Source: Jiangella ureilytica (GTDB lineage Bacteria; Actinomycetota; Actinomycetes; Jiangellales; Jiangellaceae). Taken from it: a stretch of DNA of 64,000 nt. The stretch is from assembly GCF_004348545.1 (NCBI RefSeq), contig NZ_SMKL01000033.1, forward strand, positions 1 through 64,000. Reading direction: 5' to 3'. The notes under the pieces are model-generated. The model was not told the DNA's origin. It worked only from the letters and a program-made list of their open reading frames with translations, and made no database searches. Both the position numbers and the translations under genes were made by a program. Positions 33,231 to 40,976 of the stretch are shown in pieces; within the stretch, counting starts at the first letter, position 1, and each line of letters begins with the position of its first letter.

Positions 33231-34132
33231 GTGTTCTCCCGGTCCAGGACGTACCGCTGCACCAGGGAGATCACGAAGACGACGACGAACAGCGTGACGC
33301 CGATGGTGGCGGCGTAGCCGAAGTCGAAGAACCGGAAGCCCTGGTCGTAGAGCATGTACACCAATCCGTACGACGCGCGGGCCGGGCCGCCGCCGGTCAT
33401 GACGTAGATCGTGTCGAACACCTGGAACGCCGCGATCGTCTCGATGACCAGGACGAAGAAGATCACCGGGCGCAGCAGCGGCAGCGTGATCCGGCGGAAC
33501 TTCGCCCACGGGCCGGCGCCGTCGAGCGTCGCCGCCTCCATGACGTCCTCGGGGATGTTCTTCAGCCCGGCCAGCAGGATGAGCATCGAGTACCCGAAGC
33601 TCTTCCACACCGACACCACGGCCAGCGAGCCGAGCACCATCGTCTGGCTGCCGGTGAGGAACGGCACGGGGCCGAGCCCGACGCCGTCCAGCAGCCCGTT
33701 GATCAGCCCGTCGGACTGGTACATCCAGATCCAGATGATGCCGGCCATGACGAACGAGGTCACGTACGGCAGGAACAGCAGGCCCCGGAACAGCCCGCGG
33801 CCGCGCACCACGTGATGCAGCATGGTCGCCGTTCCGAGCGACACCACCAGCGTCAGCGGCACGTACATGACCGCGTAGAGCAGCGTGACGCGCAGGCTGT
33901 CGAAGAACAGGTCGTCGTTGATCAGGCGGCTGTAGTTCTCCACGCCGATGAACGAGAAGTCCCCGCTCAGCCGGTAGTCGGTGAAGCTCATCCCGACCGC
34001 GCCCAGGCTCGGAACGAACCGGAAGATCACGAACAGCACGAGCATCGGCAGGACGAAGATCAGGCCCCAGCCCGGGTCGCGGGCGCGCTGCCGCCACGTC
34101 GGGCGAGTCACCGCGGTGCGTTGGTACGTCAT
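33227..34132 (-). CDS. Carbohydrate ABC transporter permease (MalF type)
   Basis: A 301-residue permease with about six transmembrane helices and the coupling loop EAATLDGAGPWAKFRRITLP. FDTIYVMTGGGPARAS near the C-terminus is a strong CUT1 family mark. It follows the binding protein by 42 bp and overlaps the second permease by 4 bp. The ATG at 34132 gives a short basic N-terminus before the first helix (GLIFVLPMLVLFVIF). Confidence 0.95.
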   Translation of the reverse strand: MTYQRTAVTRPTWRQRARDPGWGLIFVLPMLVLFVIFRFVPSLGAVGMSFTDYRLSGDFSFIGVENYSRLINDDLFFDSLRVTLLYAVMYVPLTLVVSLGTATMLHHVVRGRGLFRGLLFLPYVTSFVMAGIIWIWMYQSDGLINGLLDGVGLGPVPFLTGSQTMVLGSLAVVSVWKSFGYSMLILLAGLKNIPEDVMEAATLDGAGPWAKFRRITLPLLRPVIFFVLVIETIAAFQVFDTIYVMTGGGPARASYGLVYMLYDQGFRFFDFGYAATIGVTLFVVVFVISLVQRYVLDRENT

Positions 34133-34174
34133 ACGGGTCTCCTCGCCCGCCGTGGGGCGTCGGCGGTCGTGGCG

Positions 34175-35425
34175 TCAGCCGCCACGGGCGATCAGGTCGC
34201 GGGCCTCCGTGGCGGCGTCGGCCAGCGCGTCCTCGGCCGACTTCGATCCCTGCAGCGCGGCCTGCAGCTGCGCCGACAGCACCGCCATGACCTGCCGGGC
34301 GCTCGGCGTCACCTCGCCCGGGATGGCGAACTGGAGCGCGTCGTTGAGCGCGGTCAGGGCGTCGTCGCCAGTGGGCGCGTCGACGTCGGTGCGGGCCGGG
34401 AAGGTGCCGGCAGCGTCGTTCAGGCGGGCGGAGACCTCCGGCGAGGCGATGTAGCCGGCCACCGTGTTCGCGGCCTCGTCGTCGTCGCTGATGCTGGTGA
34501 GGGCCAGGACACCCGGGATGCCGAAGCTCGCCTGCTCCTCGTCGGTCAGCGGAGCGCCGACCACGACGTTCTCGGCGCCGACCCCGGTCTTCATGTGCTC
34601 GATGTCGGTCGCGGTGAGGGCGTAGCCCATGGCCGCGGTCCCGGTCCCCAGCGGGCCGCCGTCGACGGCGTTCGCCTTCGTCGCCGCGTCCGCGGGGAGC
34701 CCGCCGGCCTCCTGCAGGTCGAGCAGGAACTGCAGCGCCGCGAGGCCCTCGGGGCCGTCGAAGGCGACGTCGGAGCCGTCCTCGGTGAACACCGAGCCGC
34801 CGGCCTGCCAGAGCAGCGGGTAGAAGCTGAGGTTCAGCGTCATCTCCGGCGAGCCGGAGTAGTCCATGACCGCGACACCGTTCGCCGCCAGCGCCGGCGC
34901 CGCGGCCAGCACGTCGTCCCACGTGGTCGGCGGCTCCGTGATGCCGGCGGCCTCGAACGCGGCCATGTTGTACGCCGTGGTGGTGCTGGTGTGGTAGATC
35001 GGCACCCCGTACAGCTCGTCCTCGAAGGTCACGACGTCCAGAGCACTCTCCAGGTACGCGTCGCGCTCGTCCTCGACGGCGTCGTCCACCGGCTTCAGTC
35101 CGCCGGTCACCTGGTACTGCAGTGTCTGGTCCGGTGTCAGCAGCACGAGGTCCGGACCCTGGCCGGATGCGATCGCGGTGGCGATCTTCTCGTCGCGGCC
35201 CTCCCAGGGCTGCAGCTCGATGGTGAGATCGATGTCGTCGTGCTCCGCCTCGAAGCCCGACTCCACCTGCTCCCAGAAGTCGATGCTGGCGTCCTGGTCC
35301 GCGATGACCGGGTACATCCACACCGTGACCTCGGCCGACCCGCCGGCCGTGTCGTCACCCGAACCCCCGCATGCGGCAACGGTCACCAGCGCCGCCAGAC
35401 CGACCGCCATACCTCGAACTCGCAC
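34175..35425 (-). CDS. ABC transporter substrate-binding lipoprotein (CUT1 type)
   Basis: A 416-residue extracellular binding protein anchored through Cys19 of the lipobox (TVAACGGSG). It has the two-lobe fold of family 1 sugar-binding proteins (VTVWMYPVIADQDASIDFWE, then YGVPIYHTSTTTAYNMAAFE and PTTWDDVLAAA). It is the first gene of the importer/module 2 operon. The GTG at 35425 is preceded by GAGGAGG. The ligand is probably a sugar or sugar-like amide, inferred from the family and the enzymes that follow. Confidence 0.93.
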   Translation of the reverse strand: MRVRGMAVGLAALVTVAACGGSGDDTAGGSAEVTVWMYPVIADQDASIDFWEQVESGFEAEHDDIDLTIELQPWEGRDEKIATAIASGQGPDLVLLTPDQTLQYQVTGGLKPVDDAVEDERDAYLESALDVVTFEDELYGVPIYHTSTTTAYNMAAFEAAGITEPPTTWDDVLAAAPALAANGVAVMDYSGSPEMTLNLSFYPLLWQAGGSVFTEDGSDVAFDGPEGLAALQFLLDLQEAGGLPADAATKANAVDGGPLGTGTAAMGYALTATDIEHMKTGVGAENVVVGAPLTDEEQASFGIPGVLALTSISDDDEAANTVAGYIASPEVSARLNDAAGTFPARTDVDAPTGDDALTALNDALQFAIPGEVTPSARQVMAVLSAQLQAALQGSKSAEDALADAATEARDLIARGG

Positions 35426-35472
35426 CGGAAACCTCCTCGCCCAAAGACCGGCAAATACCGGCCTGGGCCGAA

Positions 35473-35500
35473 ACTATAGCTGACCGTCGAACACGGTCAA
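35473..35500 (-). promoter_or_regulatory. Promoter and operator of the ABC importer operon
   Basis: Reading leftward: -35 TTGACC (35500-35495), a 16-bp spacer, then -10 TATAGT (35478-35473). A perfect inverted repeat GACCGT-CGAAC-ACGGTC (35482-35498) fills the spacer and overlaps the -35, a classic place for a repressor. The -35 also overlaps the stop codon of the erm gene. A direct repeat of GCCGGT lies just downstream of the predicted start site. Confidence 0.6.
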
Positions 35501-36348
35501 GGGCGATCCGTTCTTGTGCCGACGACCTCTCGGGCCAGGTCCAGCCAGGTCGAGGCGGGAATCGTGCCGGCGGCGGCCGGCGGATCGATGCCCGTGGACG
35601 TGAGCAACCGGTGGGCGCGCTTCTTCGGCACGTGGGCGCCCAGGACCTCGCGGGCCGCCCGGCCCGGCTGCCGGTAGGCGTCCTGCAGCAGCCGCCGGGC
35701 CAGCCGGGCCTGCGGCGGGGAGACGTCCGTGCGGCGCCGGATCACCAGGTGCGCGGAGTCGACCGACGGCGCCGGCGTGAAGCTGCCCGGCGTGACGCGG
35801 CCGGCGATGCGCAGCTCGAACCGCGCCTGCCACCAGGCGACCTCGAGGTCGCGCGGGTGCGTCGCCGTCATGCGCTTGGCGAACCCCCACTCGACCAGCA
35901 GGTCGGCCCTCGCGATCGCCGTTGCCTCCGAGTCCAGCACCCGGCGTAGCAGCGCCGTCGAGATCGCGTACGGGATGTTCGCGACGACGGCGTACGGCCG
36001 GTGCGGCAGCATGACGGTGCGCGCGTCGCCCTCGACGACGCGCACGCCGGCGTGGCCGGCGAACCGGCGCTGCAGCCGGGCGACGAACCTCGGGTCGCGC
36101 TCGACGGCGATGACGCGCGCGCCGGTGGCGGCCAGCGGCGCGGTCAGCGCACCGAGCCCGGCGCCGAGCTCGACGACCAGATCGCCGGGACCGGCCTTCG
36201 ACGACCGGACCATGCGGGCGCTGACGGCGGGGTCGCGGAGCAGGTGGATGCCGGCGTGGTTGGGCGGGCTGGTCCGGGCGGCGCGGTTCTGCCGGCTCTG
36301 ACGGTTCTGCTGGTTCTGGCGGGAATGGGTGCGGGCGTGGCGCGACAT
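35497..36348 (-). CDS. erm: Erm-type 23S rRNA adenine N6-methyltransferase
   Basis: A 283-residue SAM-dependent methyltransferase of the Erm/KsgA family, probably methylating A2058 of 23S rRNA and so blocking macrolides, lincosamides and streptogramin B. The SAM motif is VVELGAGLGALT, the acidic loop AVERDP, the catalytic motif NIPYAIS and the family block FTPAPSVDSAHLVIRRR. The N-terminus (residues 7-25) is rich in Gln/Asn/Arg, as in ErmE. The context is not that of ksgA, which usually neighbours ispE or rpf genes. A leader peptide precedes it by about 157 nt and no strong ribosome site is seen at the ATG. Confidence 0.82.
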   Translation of the reverse strand: MSRHARTHSRQNQQNRQSRQNRAARTSPPNHAGIHLLRDPAVSARMVRSSKAGPGDLVVELGAGLGALTAPLAATGARVIAVERDPRFVARLQRRFAGHAGVRVVEGDARTVMLPHRPYAVVANIPYAISTALLRRVLDSEATAIARADLLVEWGFAKRMTATHPRDLEVAWWQARFELRIAGRVTPGSFTPAPSVDSAHLVIRRRTDVSPPQARLARRLLQDAYRQPGRAAREVLGAHVPKKRAHRLLTSTGIDPPAAAGTIPASTWLDLAREVVGTRTDRP

Positions 36349-36504
36349 GGGCCATCACGACCAATCGGGAACGCGGGAGGACGAGGACGTCGAAAAGCCG
36401 CGCCGTGTGCCTCGGGTGTGATCACCGAGGGACGGACGCGACCGCGGCGTGCTCCCGCTACCGGCGTGGACCCGTCAGATCAGGTCGGCCGGTCGAACGC
36501 AGAG

Positions 36505-36561
36505 CTACGCCGTGACGGACAGGCGGGGACGCCAGTACGCCACAGCGCCGTTCTTTGTCAC
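36505..36561 (-). CDS. Possible regulatory leader peptide upstream of erm (18 residues)
   Basis: A GTG-started frame, read directly from the reverse strand, encodes VTKNGAVAYWRPRLSVTA and ends in TAG. It contains Arg-Pro-Arg, matching the Arg/Lys-x-Arg/Lys arrest motif at which macrolide-bound ribosomes stall. It lies in the 241-bp gap before erm, where known erm genes carry such leaders. Its own ribosome site is weak. A hairpin CCTCGG / CCGAGG (36410-36430) lies between it and erm. This is a hypothesis from position and motif. Confidence 0.4.
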   Translation of the reverse strand: MTKNGAVAYWRPRLSVTA

Positions 36562-36589
36562 TCCCACGATTCCAGCTTAACGGGTGCGC

Positions 36590-37144
36590 TCAGCCGGACA
36601 CCAACGATTTAGGCGTGACGGTGACCTCGAACGGCTTCTCCAGCGTGAGGCTCTGGCCGCCGGTGGCCCGTCCCACCTCGACGTACGCCCCGTCCTTCAG
36701 CTCGTATGCCAAGATCGATGGCTCGACCGGGTCGACGAGCCAGTACGACTCCACCCCGTGCTCGGCATAGACAGATGTCTTGAGCACCGCGTCATAGCGC
36801 CGGGTACTCGGCGACAGCACCTCGACCGCCAGCGTGAGCGGCGCGGTGATTCTGCGCTCGCCCACGTGGTCGCGCCGTAGGACTAGGACGTCCGGTTCGA
36901 GCGATGTTGTGTCGTTGGGCTGCCAGTCCAACGGTGCGATGTAGACCTTCATCGATGGGGTCGCTGCCGCCCGCAACAGGACAGCGAGCTCGAGCAGCGC
37001 CTCCTGGTGAATGGGCCGGGGCGACGGGCTCACGAGCAATGTCCCGTCGACCAGTTCGTAGCGCAGACCGTCGTCGGGGAAGTCCTCGAGGTCCGCCACG
37101 GTCCATCCGTCAACCGCCCGTGGCCGCTCCATCATGGTTGTCAT
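36590..37144 (-). CDS. Uma2-family (DUF820) putative endonuclease
   Basis: A 184-residue restriction-endonuclease-like fold protein. Recognisable family blocks are DDGLRYELVDGTLLVSPSP, LEPDVLVLRR and LAVEVLSPSTRRYD, plus a Lys/Tyr segment (KTSVYAEHGVESYWLVDP). The acidic residues and ExK-like arrangement of the PD-(D/E)XK fold are present. Uma2 proteins are common in cyanobacteria and actinomycetes; their role is not known. The ATG at 37144 has a GGGGG-type ribosome site. It sits between erm and the ABC-F gene without an obvious functional link. Confidence 0.85.
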   Translation of the reverse strand: MTTMMERPRAVDGWTVADLEDFPDDGLRYELVDGTLLVSPSPRPIHQEALLELAVLLRAAATPSMKVYIAPLDWQPNDTTSLEPDVLVLRRDHVGERRITAPLTLAVEVLSPSTRRYDAVLKTSVYAEHGVESYWLVDPVEPSILAYELKDGAYVEVGRATGGQSLTLEKPFEVTVTPKSLVSG

Positions 37145-37229
37145 GGTGCCCCCTTTCCGGGCTCTGTCGCCACTCAGCCTGTCCGGAGCCACCGGACCCC
37201 GCAAACGACTAAACGCGAATTGTGGATAA

Positions 37230-38870
37230 CTAGCCGAGCAGCAATTCGTTGTGGACGACCTCGGCGCGTTCGCCCTGCCAGCGGCGCCGCGCCCAGCGGT
37301 CGTGGGTGACGACGACGACTGCGAGACCGGCGCCGTCGACGGCCTCCTCCAGCTCCTCGACCAGGCCGAGCGACAGGTGGTTCGTCGGCTCGTCGAGCAG
37401 CAGCACCTGGGGGCGGGTGACGAGCAGCCTGGCCAGCGCGAGCCGCCGCTGCTGCCCCACCGACAGCGCCCCCACCGGAGTCGCCAGCGCGGGACCGGGC
37501 AGCAGCCCGAGCCCGGCCAGCTCGGCCTGGTACTCGCCGGCCGGACCCGGGCGGCCGGCGGCGAAGGCCTGCACCGCCGTCAGCGACGGGTCGGGGAAGC
37601 TGCCGGTCTGGGGCAGCCACCCGATCCGCAGCCGGCGCGAGCGCAGCACCTCGCCGGTCTCGGGCTCCAGCACCCCGGCCAGCACCGCGAGCAGTGACGA
37701 CTTGCCCGAGCCGTTGCGGCCGGTGACCATCAGCCGGGTGTCGGCGGTGACGTCGAGCGCGCGGGCGGTGATGCGGCCCGGCACCTTCACGTCGCGCACG
37801 GCGACCAGCACGCCGTCGGGCACGTCGGCGCTCAGGGCGGCGTCGAACGTCAGCAGCCGCGGCGGCTTCGGGATGCGCAACTCCTCGAGCCGGCGCAGCC
37901 GCATCTCGGCGTCGCGGACCCGTCGCGACACCGCGGCGTCGACCTTCTGGCCGAGGAAGTGCGCGACGAACTTGTCGTTGTCGCGGCGGCCGCGGCCCTC
38001 GTGGCCGACCCGGCGGGCGTCCTGCTTGACGACGGCGCGGGCCTCGTCGACCTCGTCGGTCCAGGTGGCGTACGCCTGCTCCCAGCGGGCCCGCGCGGCC
38101 TCCTTGCCGGCCAGGTAGTCGGTGTACGTGCCGGTGTAGCGGGCCGGGCCGATGTGCGGCGTTCCGTCGCGCCCGACCGTCAGGACGGGGTCGAGGTCGA
38201 GGATCGACGTCGCGACGCCGTCGAGGAAGGCGCGGTCGTGCGAGACGATGACGACGGCGCCCCGGTACTCGCGCAGCGCGTCCTCGAGGAAGGCGATGGC
38301 GTCGTCGTCGAGATGGTTCGTCGGCTCGTCCAGCAGCAGCACGTCGGGTGCCGTGACCAGCGCGAGCGCCAGCGCCAGCCGCGAGCGCTGGCCCCCGGAC
38401 AGCGTGCCGAGCGCCCGGTCGCCCGCGATGCCGGCCAGGCCCAGCCCGGCGAGCGCGCGCGCCGCCCGTGCGTCGGCGGCCCAGCCGTCGCGGTGCTCGA
38501 ACTCGGCGAGCAGGTCGCCGTACTCGTCGAGGACGGACTGGTCGCCGCCGGCCAGCCGCGCCTCGGCCGCGCGCATGCGCTCCTCGAGCACGCGGAACTC
38601 CGCGAGGGCGGCGTCGACGGCGCCGTCGACCGTGCCGCCGTCGGGCAGGTCGGGCTCCTGGGTGAGGTAGCCGAGGGTGCCGTGCCGCTCGACGGTGCCG
38701 GAGTCGGGCGCCTCGACCCCGGCGGAGAGTCGCAGCAGCGTGGACTTGCCGGCCCCGTTCTCGCCGACGATGCCGAGGCGCTCCCCCGGGCCGGCGTCGT
38801 AGCCGACGCCGTCGAGGACCGGACGGCCGGAGTAGGCGATGGAGAGCGAACGAACGGAAAGGAGAGACAC
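37230..38870 (-). CDS. ABC-F protein, probable antibiotic ribosome-protection type
   Basis: A 546-residue soluble protein with two ABC ATPase domains and no membrane segments. Domain 1 has Walker A GENGAGKST and signature LSGGQRSRL, with LLLDEPTNHL after it. Domain 2 has GRNGSGKSS, LSVGQQRRL and LLLDEPTNHL. The linker between them is charged and helical (about residues 225-310), the part that reaches the ribosomal peptidyl site. Short size and proximity to an erm gene favour antibiotic protection over a housekeeping role such as EttA. The GTG at 38870 is chosen over an in-frame ATG 48 bp upstream because it begins the ATPase domain. Confidence 0.87.
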   Translation of the reverse strand: MSLLSVRSLSIAYSGRPVLDGVGYDAGPGERLGIVGENGAGKSTLLRLSAGVEAPDSGTVERHGTLGYLTQEPDLPDGGTVDGAVDAALAEFRVLEERMRAAEARLAGGDQSVLDEYGDLLAEFEHRDGWAADARAARALAGLGLAGIAGDRALGTLSGGQRSRLALALALVTAPDVLLLDEPTNHLDDDAIAFLEDALREYRGAVVIVSHDRAFLDGVATSILDLDPVLTVGRDGTPHIGPARYTGTYTDYLAGKEAARARWEQAYATWTDEVDEARAVVKQDARRVGHEGRGRRDNDKFVAHFLGQKVDAAVSRRVRDAEMRLRRLEELRIPKPPRLLTFDAALSADVPDGVLVAVRDVKVPGRITARALDVTADTRLMVTGRNGSGKSSLLAVLAGVLEPETGEVLRSRRLRIGWLPQTGSFPDPSLTAVQAFAAGRPGPAGEYQAELAGLGLLPGPALATPVGALSVGQQRRLALARLLVTRPQVLLLDEPTNHLSLGLVEELEEAVDGAGLAVVVVTHDRWARRRWQGERAEVVHNELLLG

Positions 38871-38920
38871 GTGACCGACCTCGGCGAGGTTCGACGGGAG
38901 CCCGCCGGGTGGACACACCT

Positions 38921-38987
38921 CGGGCGCGGGCGGGAGTCGCTGGTCAGATCACATCGCGAACGATGATGCCACTCCCGCTCGCGCCCG
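38921..38987 (-). promoter_or_regulatory. Hairpin with an internal mini-ORF upstream of the ABC-F gene
   Basis: Arms CGGGCGCGGGCGGGAGT (38921-38937) and ACTCCCGCTCGCGCCCG (38971-38987) pair over 17 bp with one mismatch. On the leftward strand a 7-codon frame starting GTG (38972-38949) lies in the loop. It could be an attenuator of the ABC-F gene, or just the terminator of aspS, which stops 22 bp upstream. Confidence 0.5.
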
Positions 38988-39008
38988 GGCAAATGGAATT
39001 CCGGAAGG

Positions 39009-40772
39009 TCAGGCGTCGGCCTTCTTCTCCGGGACGGCGTCGATGCCGGCCTCCTTGCGCTGCTGCGCCGTGATGCGCGCCGGCGCCGCCGTCAGCGGGT
39101 CGTAGCCGCCGCCGGTCTTCGGGAACGCGATGACCTCGCGGATCGAGTCGGACCCGGCCAGCAGCGCGGTGATGCGGTCCCAGCCGAACGCGATGCCGCC
39201 GTGCGGCGGGGCGCCGAACTTGAACGCGTCGAGCAGGAAGCCGAACTTCTCCTGCGCCTCCTCAGCACCCAGGCCCATGACGCGGAAGACCCGCTCCTGC
39301 ACGTCACGACGGTGGATACGGATCGAGCCGCCGCCGATCTCGTTGCCGTTGCAGACGATGTCGTAGGCGTAGGCGAGCGCGCCGCCCGGGTCGGTGTCGA
39401 AGGTGTCGAGCGACTCCGGCTTCGGCGACGTGAACGCGTGGTGCACGGCGGTCCAGGCACCGGCACCGACGGCGACGTCGTCGGTCTCGTCGACCGGCTC
39501 GAACAGCGGGGAGTCGACCACCCAGGTGAACGCCCAGGCGGACTCGTCGATGAGCCCGGCCCGGCGGCCGATCTCGAGCCGGGCCGCGCCGAGCAGGTTC
39601 TGCGAGAACCGCCGCGGGCCGGCTCCGAAGAAGATCGCGTCGCCGGGGACGGCGCCGACCAGCTTCGGCAGGCCGGCCCTCTCGTCCTCGGACAGGTTTT
39701 TCGCGACCGGGCCGGACAGCTCGCCGTCGGCCCCGACCAGCACGTACGCCAGGCCGCGGGCGCCGCGCGCCTTGGCCCAGTCCTGCCAGCCGTCGAGCTC
39801 CTTGCGGCTCTGCGACGCGCCGCCCGGGAAGACGACCGCGCCGACGTACGGCGCCTGGAACACCCGGAACCCGGTGTTCGCGAAGTGCTCGGTGACCTCG
39901 GTGAGCTCCTGCCCGAACCGCAGGTCGGGCTTGTCCGAGCCGAACCGGTCCATGGCGTCGTGGTAGGTCATGCGCGGGATCGGCGTGCTGATCTCGTGGC
40001 CGACCAGCGCCCACAGCGCTCGGAGGACGCGCTCGGCCACCGCGATGACGTCGTCCTGCTCGACGAAGCTCATCTCGATGTCGAGCTGGGTGAACTCGGG
40101 CTGGCGGTCGGCGCGGAAGTCCTCGTCGCGGTAGCAGCGGGCGATCTGGAAGTACCGCTCGAGCCCGGCGACCATGAGCAGCTGCTTGAACAGCTGCGGC
40201 GACTGCGGCAGCGCGTACCAGGACCCCGGGCGCAGGCGGGCCGGCACCAGGAAGTCGCGCGCCCCCTCGGGCGTCGAGCGGGTGAGCGTCGGCGTCTCGA
40301 CCTCGACGAAGTCCTCGGCCAGCAGGACGTCGCGGGCGGCCTTGTTGACGGCGCTGCGCAGGCGGATGGCGGCGGCCGGCCCGGAGCGGCGCAGGTCGAG
40401 GTAACGGTACTTCAGCCGCACCTCCTCGCCGACGTCGACGTGGTCGTCGATCTGGAACGGCAGCGGCTCGGCCTCGCTGAGCACCTCGACGGTGTCGGCG
40501 ACGACCTCGATCTCGCCGGTGGGCAGGTTCGGGTTCTCGTTGCCCTCGGGGCGGCGGCCGACCTGGCCGCTGACCTTGATGCAAAACTCGTTGCGCAGCC
40601 CGTGCGCCACGGCCTCGTCGCGCACCACCACCTGCGCCACCCCGGACGCGTCGCGCAGATCCAGGAACGCCACTCCCCCGTGATCGCGGCGGCGGGCCAC
40701 CCAGCCGGTGAGGGTGACGGTCTGGCCGGCGTGGCCGGCACGCAGGGTGCCGGCCTCGTGGGTGCGGAGCAC
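39009..40772 (-). CDS. aspS: Aspartate--tRNA(Asp/Asn) ligase
   Basis: A 587-residue class II synthetase. The N-terminal OB-fold anticodon domain ([20 protein letters not shown]) is followed by the catalytic core with motif 2 [19 protein letters not shown] and motif 3 near the C-terminus ([16 protein letters not shown]). The bacterial insertion domain lies between. Actinomycetes often use a non-discriminating form that also charges tRNA-Asn; this cannot be decided here. The GTG at 40772 follows GGAGG by 8 bp. The aspS gene is not adjacent to hisS as in many relatives; the radical SAM gene and another gene lie between. Confidence 0.97.
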   Translation of the reverse strand: MLRTHEAGTLRAGHAGQTVTLTGWVARRRDHGGVAFLDLRDASGVAQVVVRDEAVAHGLRNEFCIKVSGQVGRRPEGNENPNLPTGEIEVVADTVEVLSEAEPLPFQIDDHVDVGEEVRLKYRYLDLRRSGPAAAIRLRSAVNKAARDVLLAEDFVEVETPTLTRSTPEGARDFLVPARLRPGSWYALPQSPQLFKQLLMVAGLERYFQIARCYRDEDFRADRQPEFTQLDIEMSFVEQDDVIAVAERVLRALWALVGHEISTPIPRMTYHDAMDRFGSDKPDLRFGQELTEVTEHFANTGFRVFQAPYVGAVVFPGGASQSRKELDGWQDWAKARGARGLAYVLVGADGELSGPVAKNLSEDERAGLPKLVGAVPGDAIFFGAGPRRFSQNLLGAARLEIGRRAGLIDESAWAFTWVVDSPLFEPVDETDDVAVGAGAWTAVHHAFTSPKPESLDTFDTDPGGALAYAYDIVCNGNEIGGGSIRIHRRDVQERVFRVMGLGAEEAQEKFGFLLDAFKFGAPPHGGIAFGWDRITALLAGSDSIREVIAFPKTGGGYDPLTAAPARITAQQRKEAGIDAVPEKKADA

Positions 40773-40864
40773 GGGTGTTCCTCCGGGAAGCGGTGTGGTG
40801 TGCTGACCCGCCGATCCTACGGAACCGCGCCACGCCCCGGCGAGGCGATTCCCCCAACCCCGTT

Positions 40865-40930
40865 GATCTTGGAGCAACTGCGGAATCGATCGGGCATTCC
40901 ACCCGGGAACTCTGCGGTTACTCCAAGATC
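40865..40930. repeat. Imperfect inverted repeat between radical SAM gene and aspS
   Basis: GATCTTGGAG (40865-40874) pairs exactly with CTCCAAGATC (40921-40930). AAC/GTT pairs continue inward after one mismatch, around a loop of about 40 bp. It lies in the 204-bp gap downstream of the radical SAM stop and upstream of aspS, so it can terminate the first gene. The start of the left arm (GTTGATCTTGG) resembles GTTGATCATGG at 7320-7330, a hint of a dispersed palindrome family. Confidence 0.6.
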
Positions 40931-40976
40931 GACGTCAGGCCGCGGGGGGACGCGTTCGCGGCCACGGGGCCGCCGG

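Noticed and set aside
35497-36348. KsgA (16S rRNA dimethyltransferase) as the identity of this gene
   Set aside because: The NIPYAIS motif, the Gln/Asn/Arg-rich N-terminus and the resistance-gene neighbours fit Erm better. A phylogeny would settle it.
37221-37229. TGTGGATAA, a perfect DnaA-box sequence
   Set aside because: It is a single copy with no cluster of boxes or origin genes. It is probably chance or part of the Uma2 promoter.
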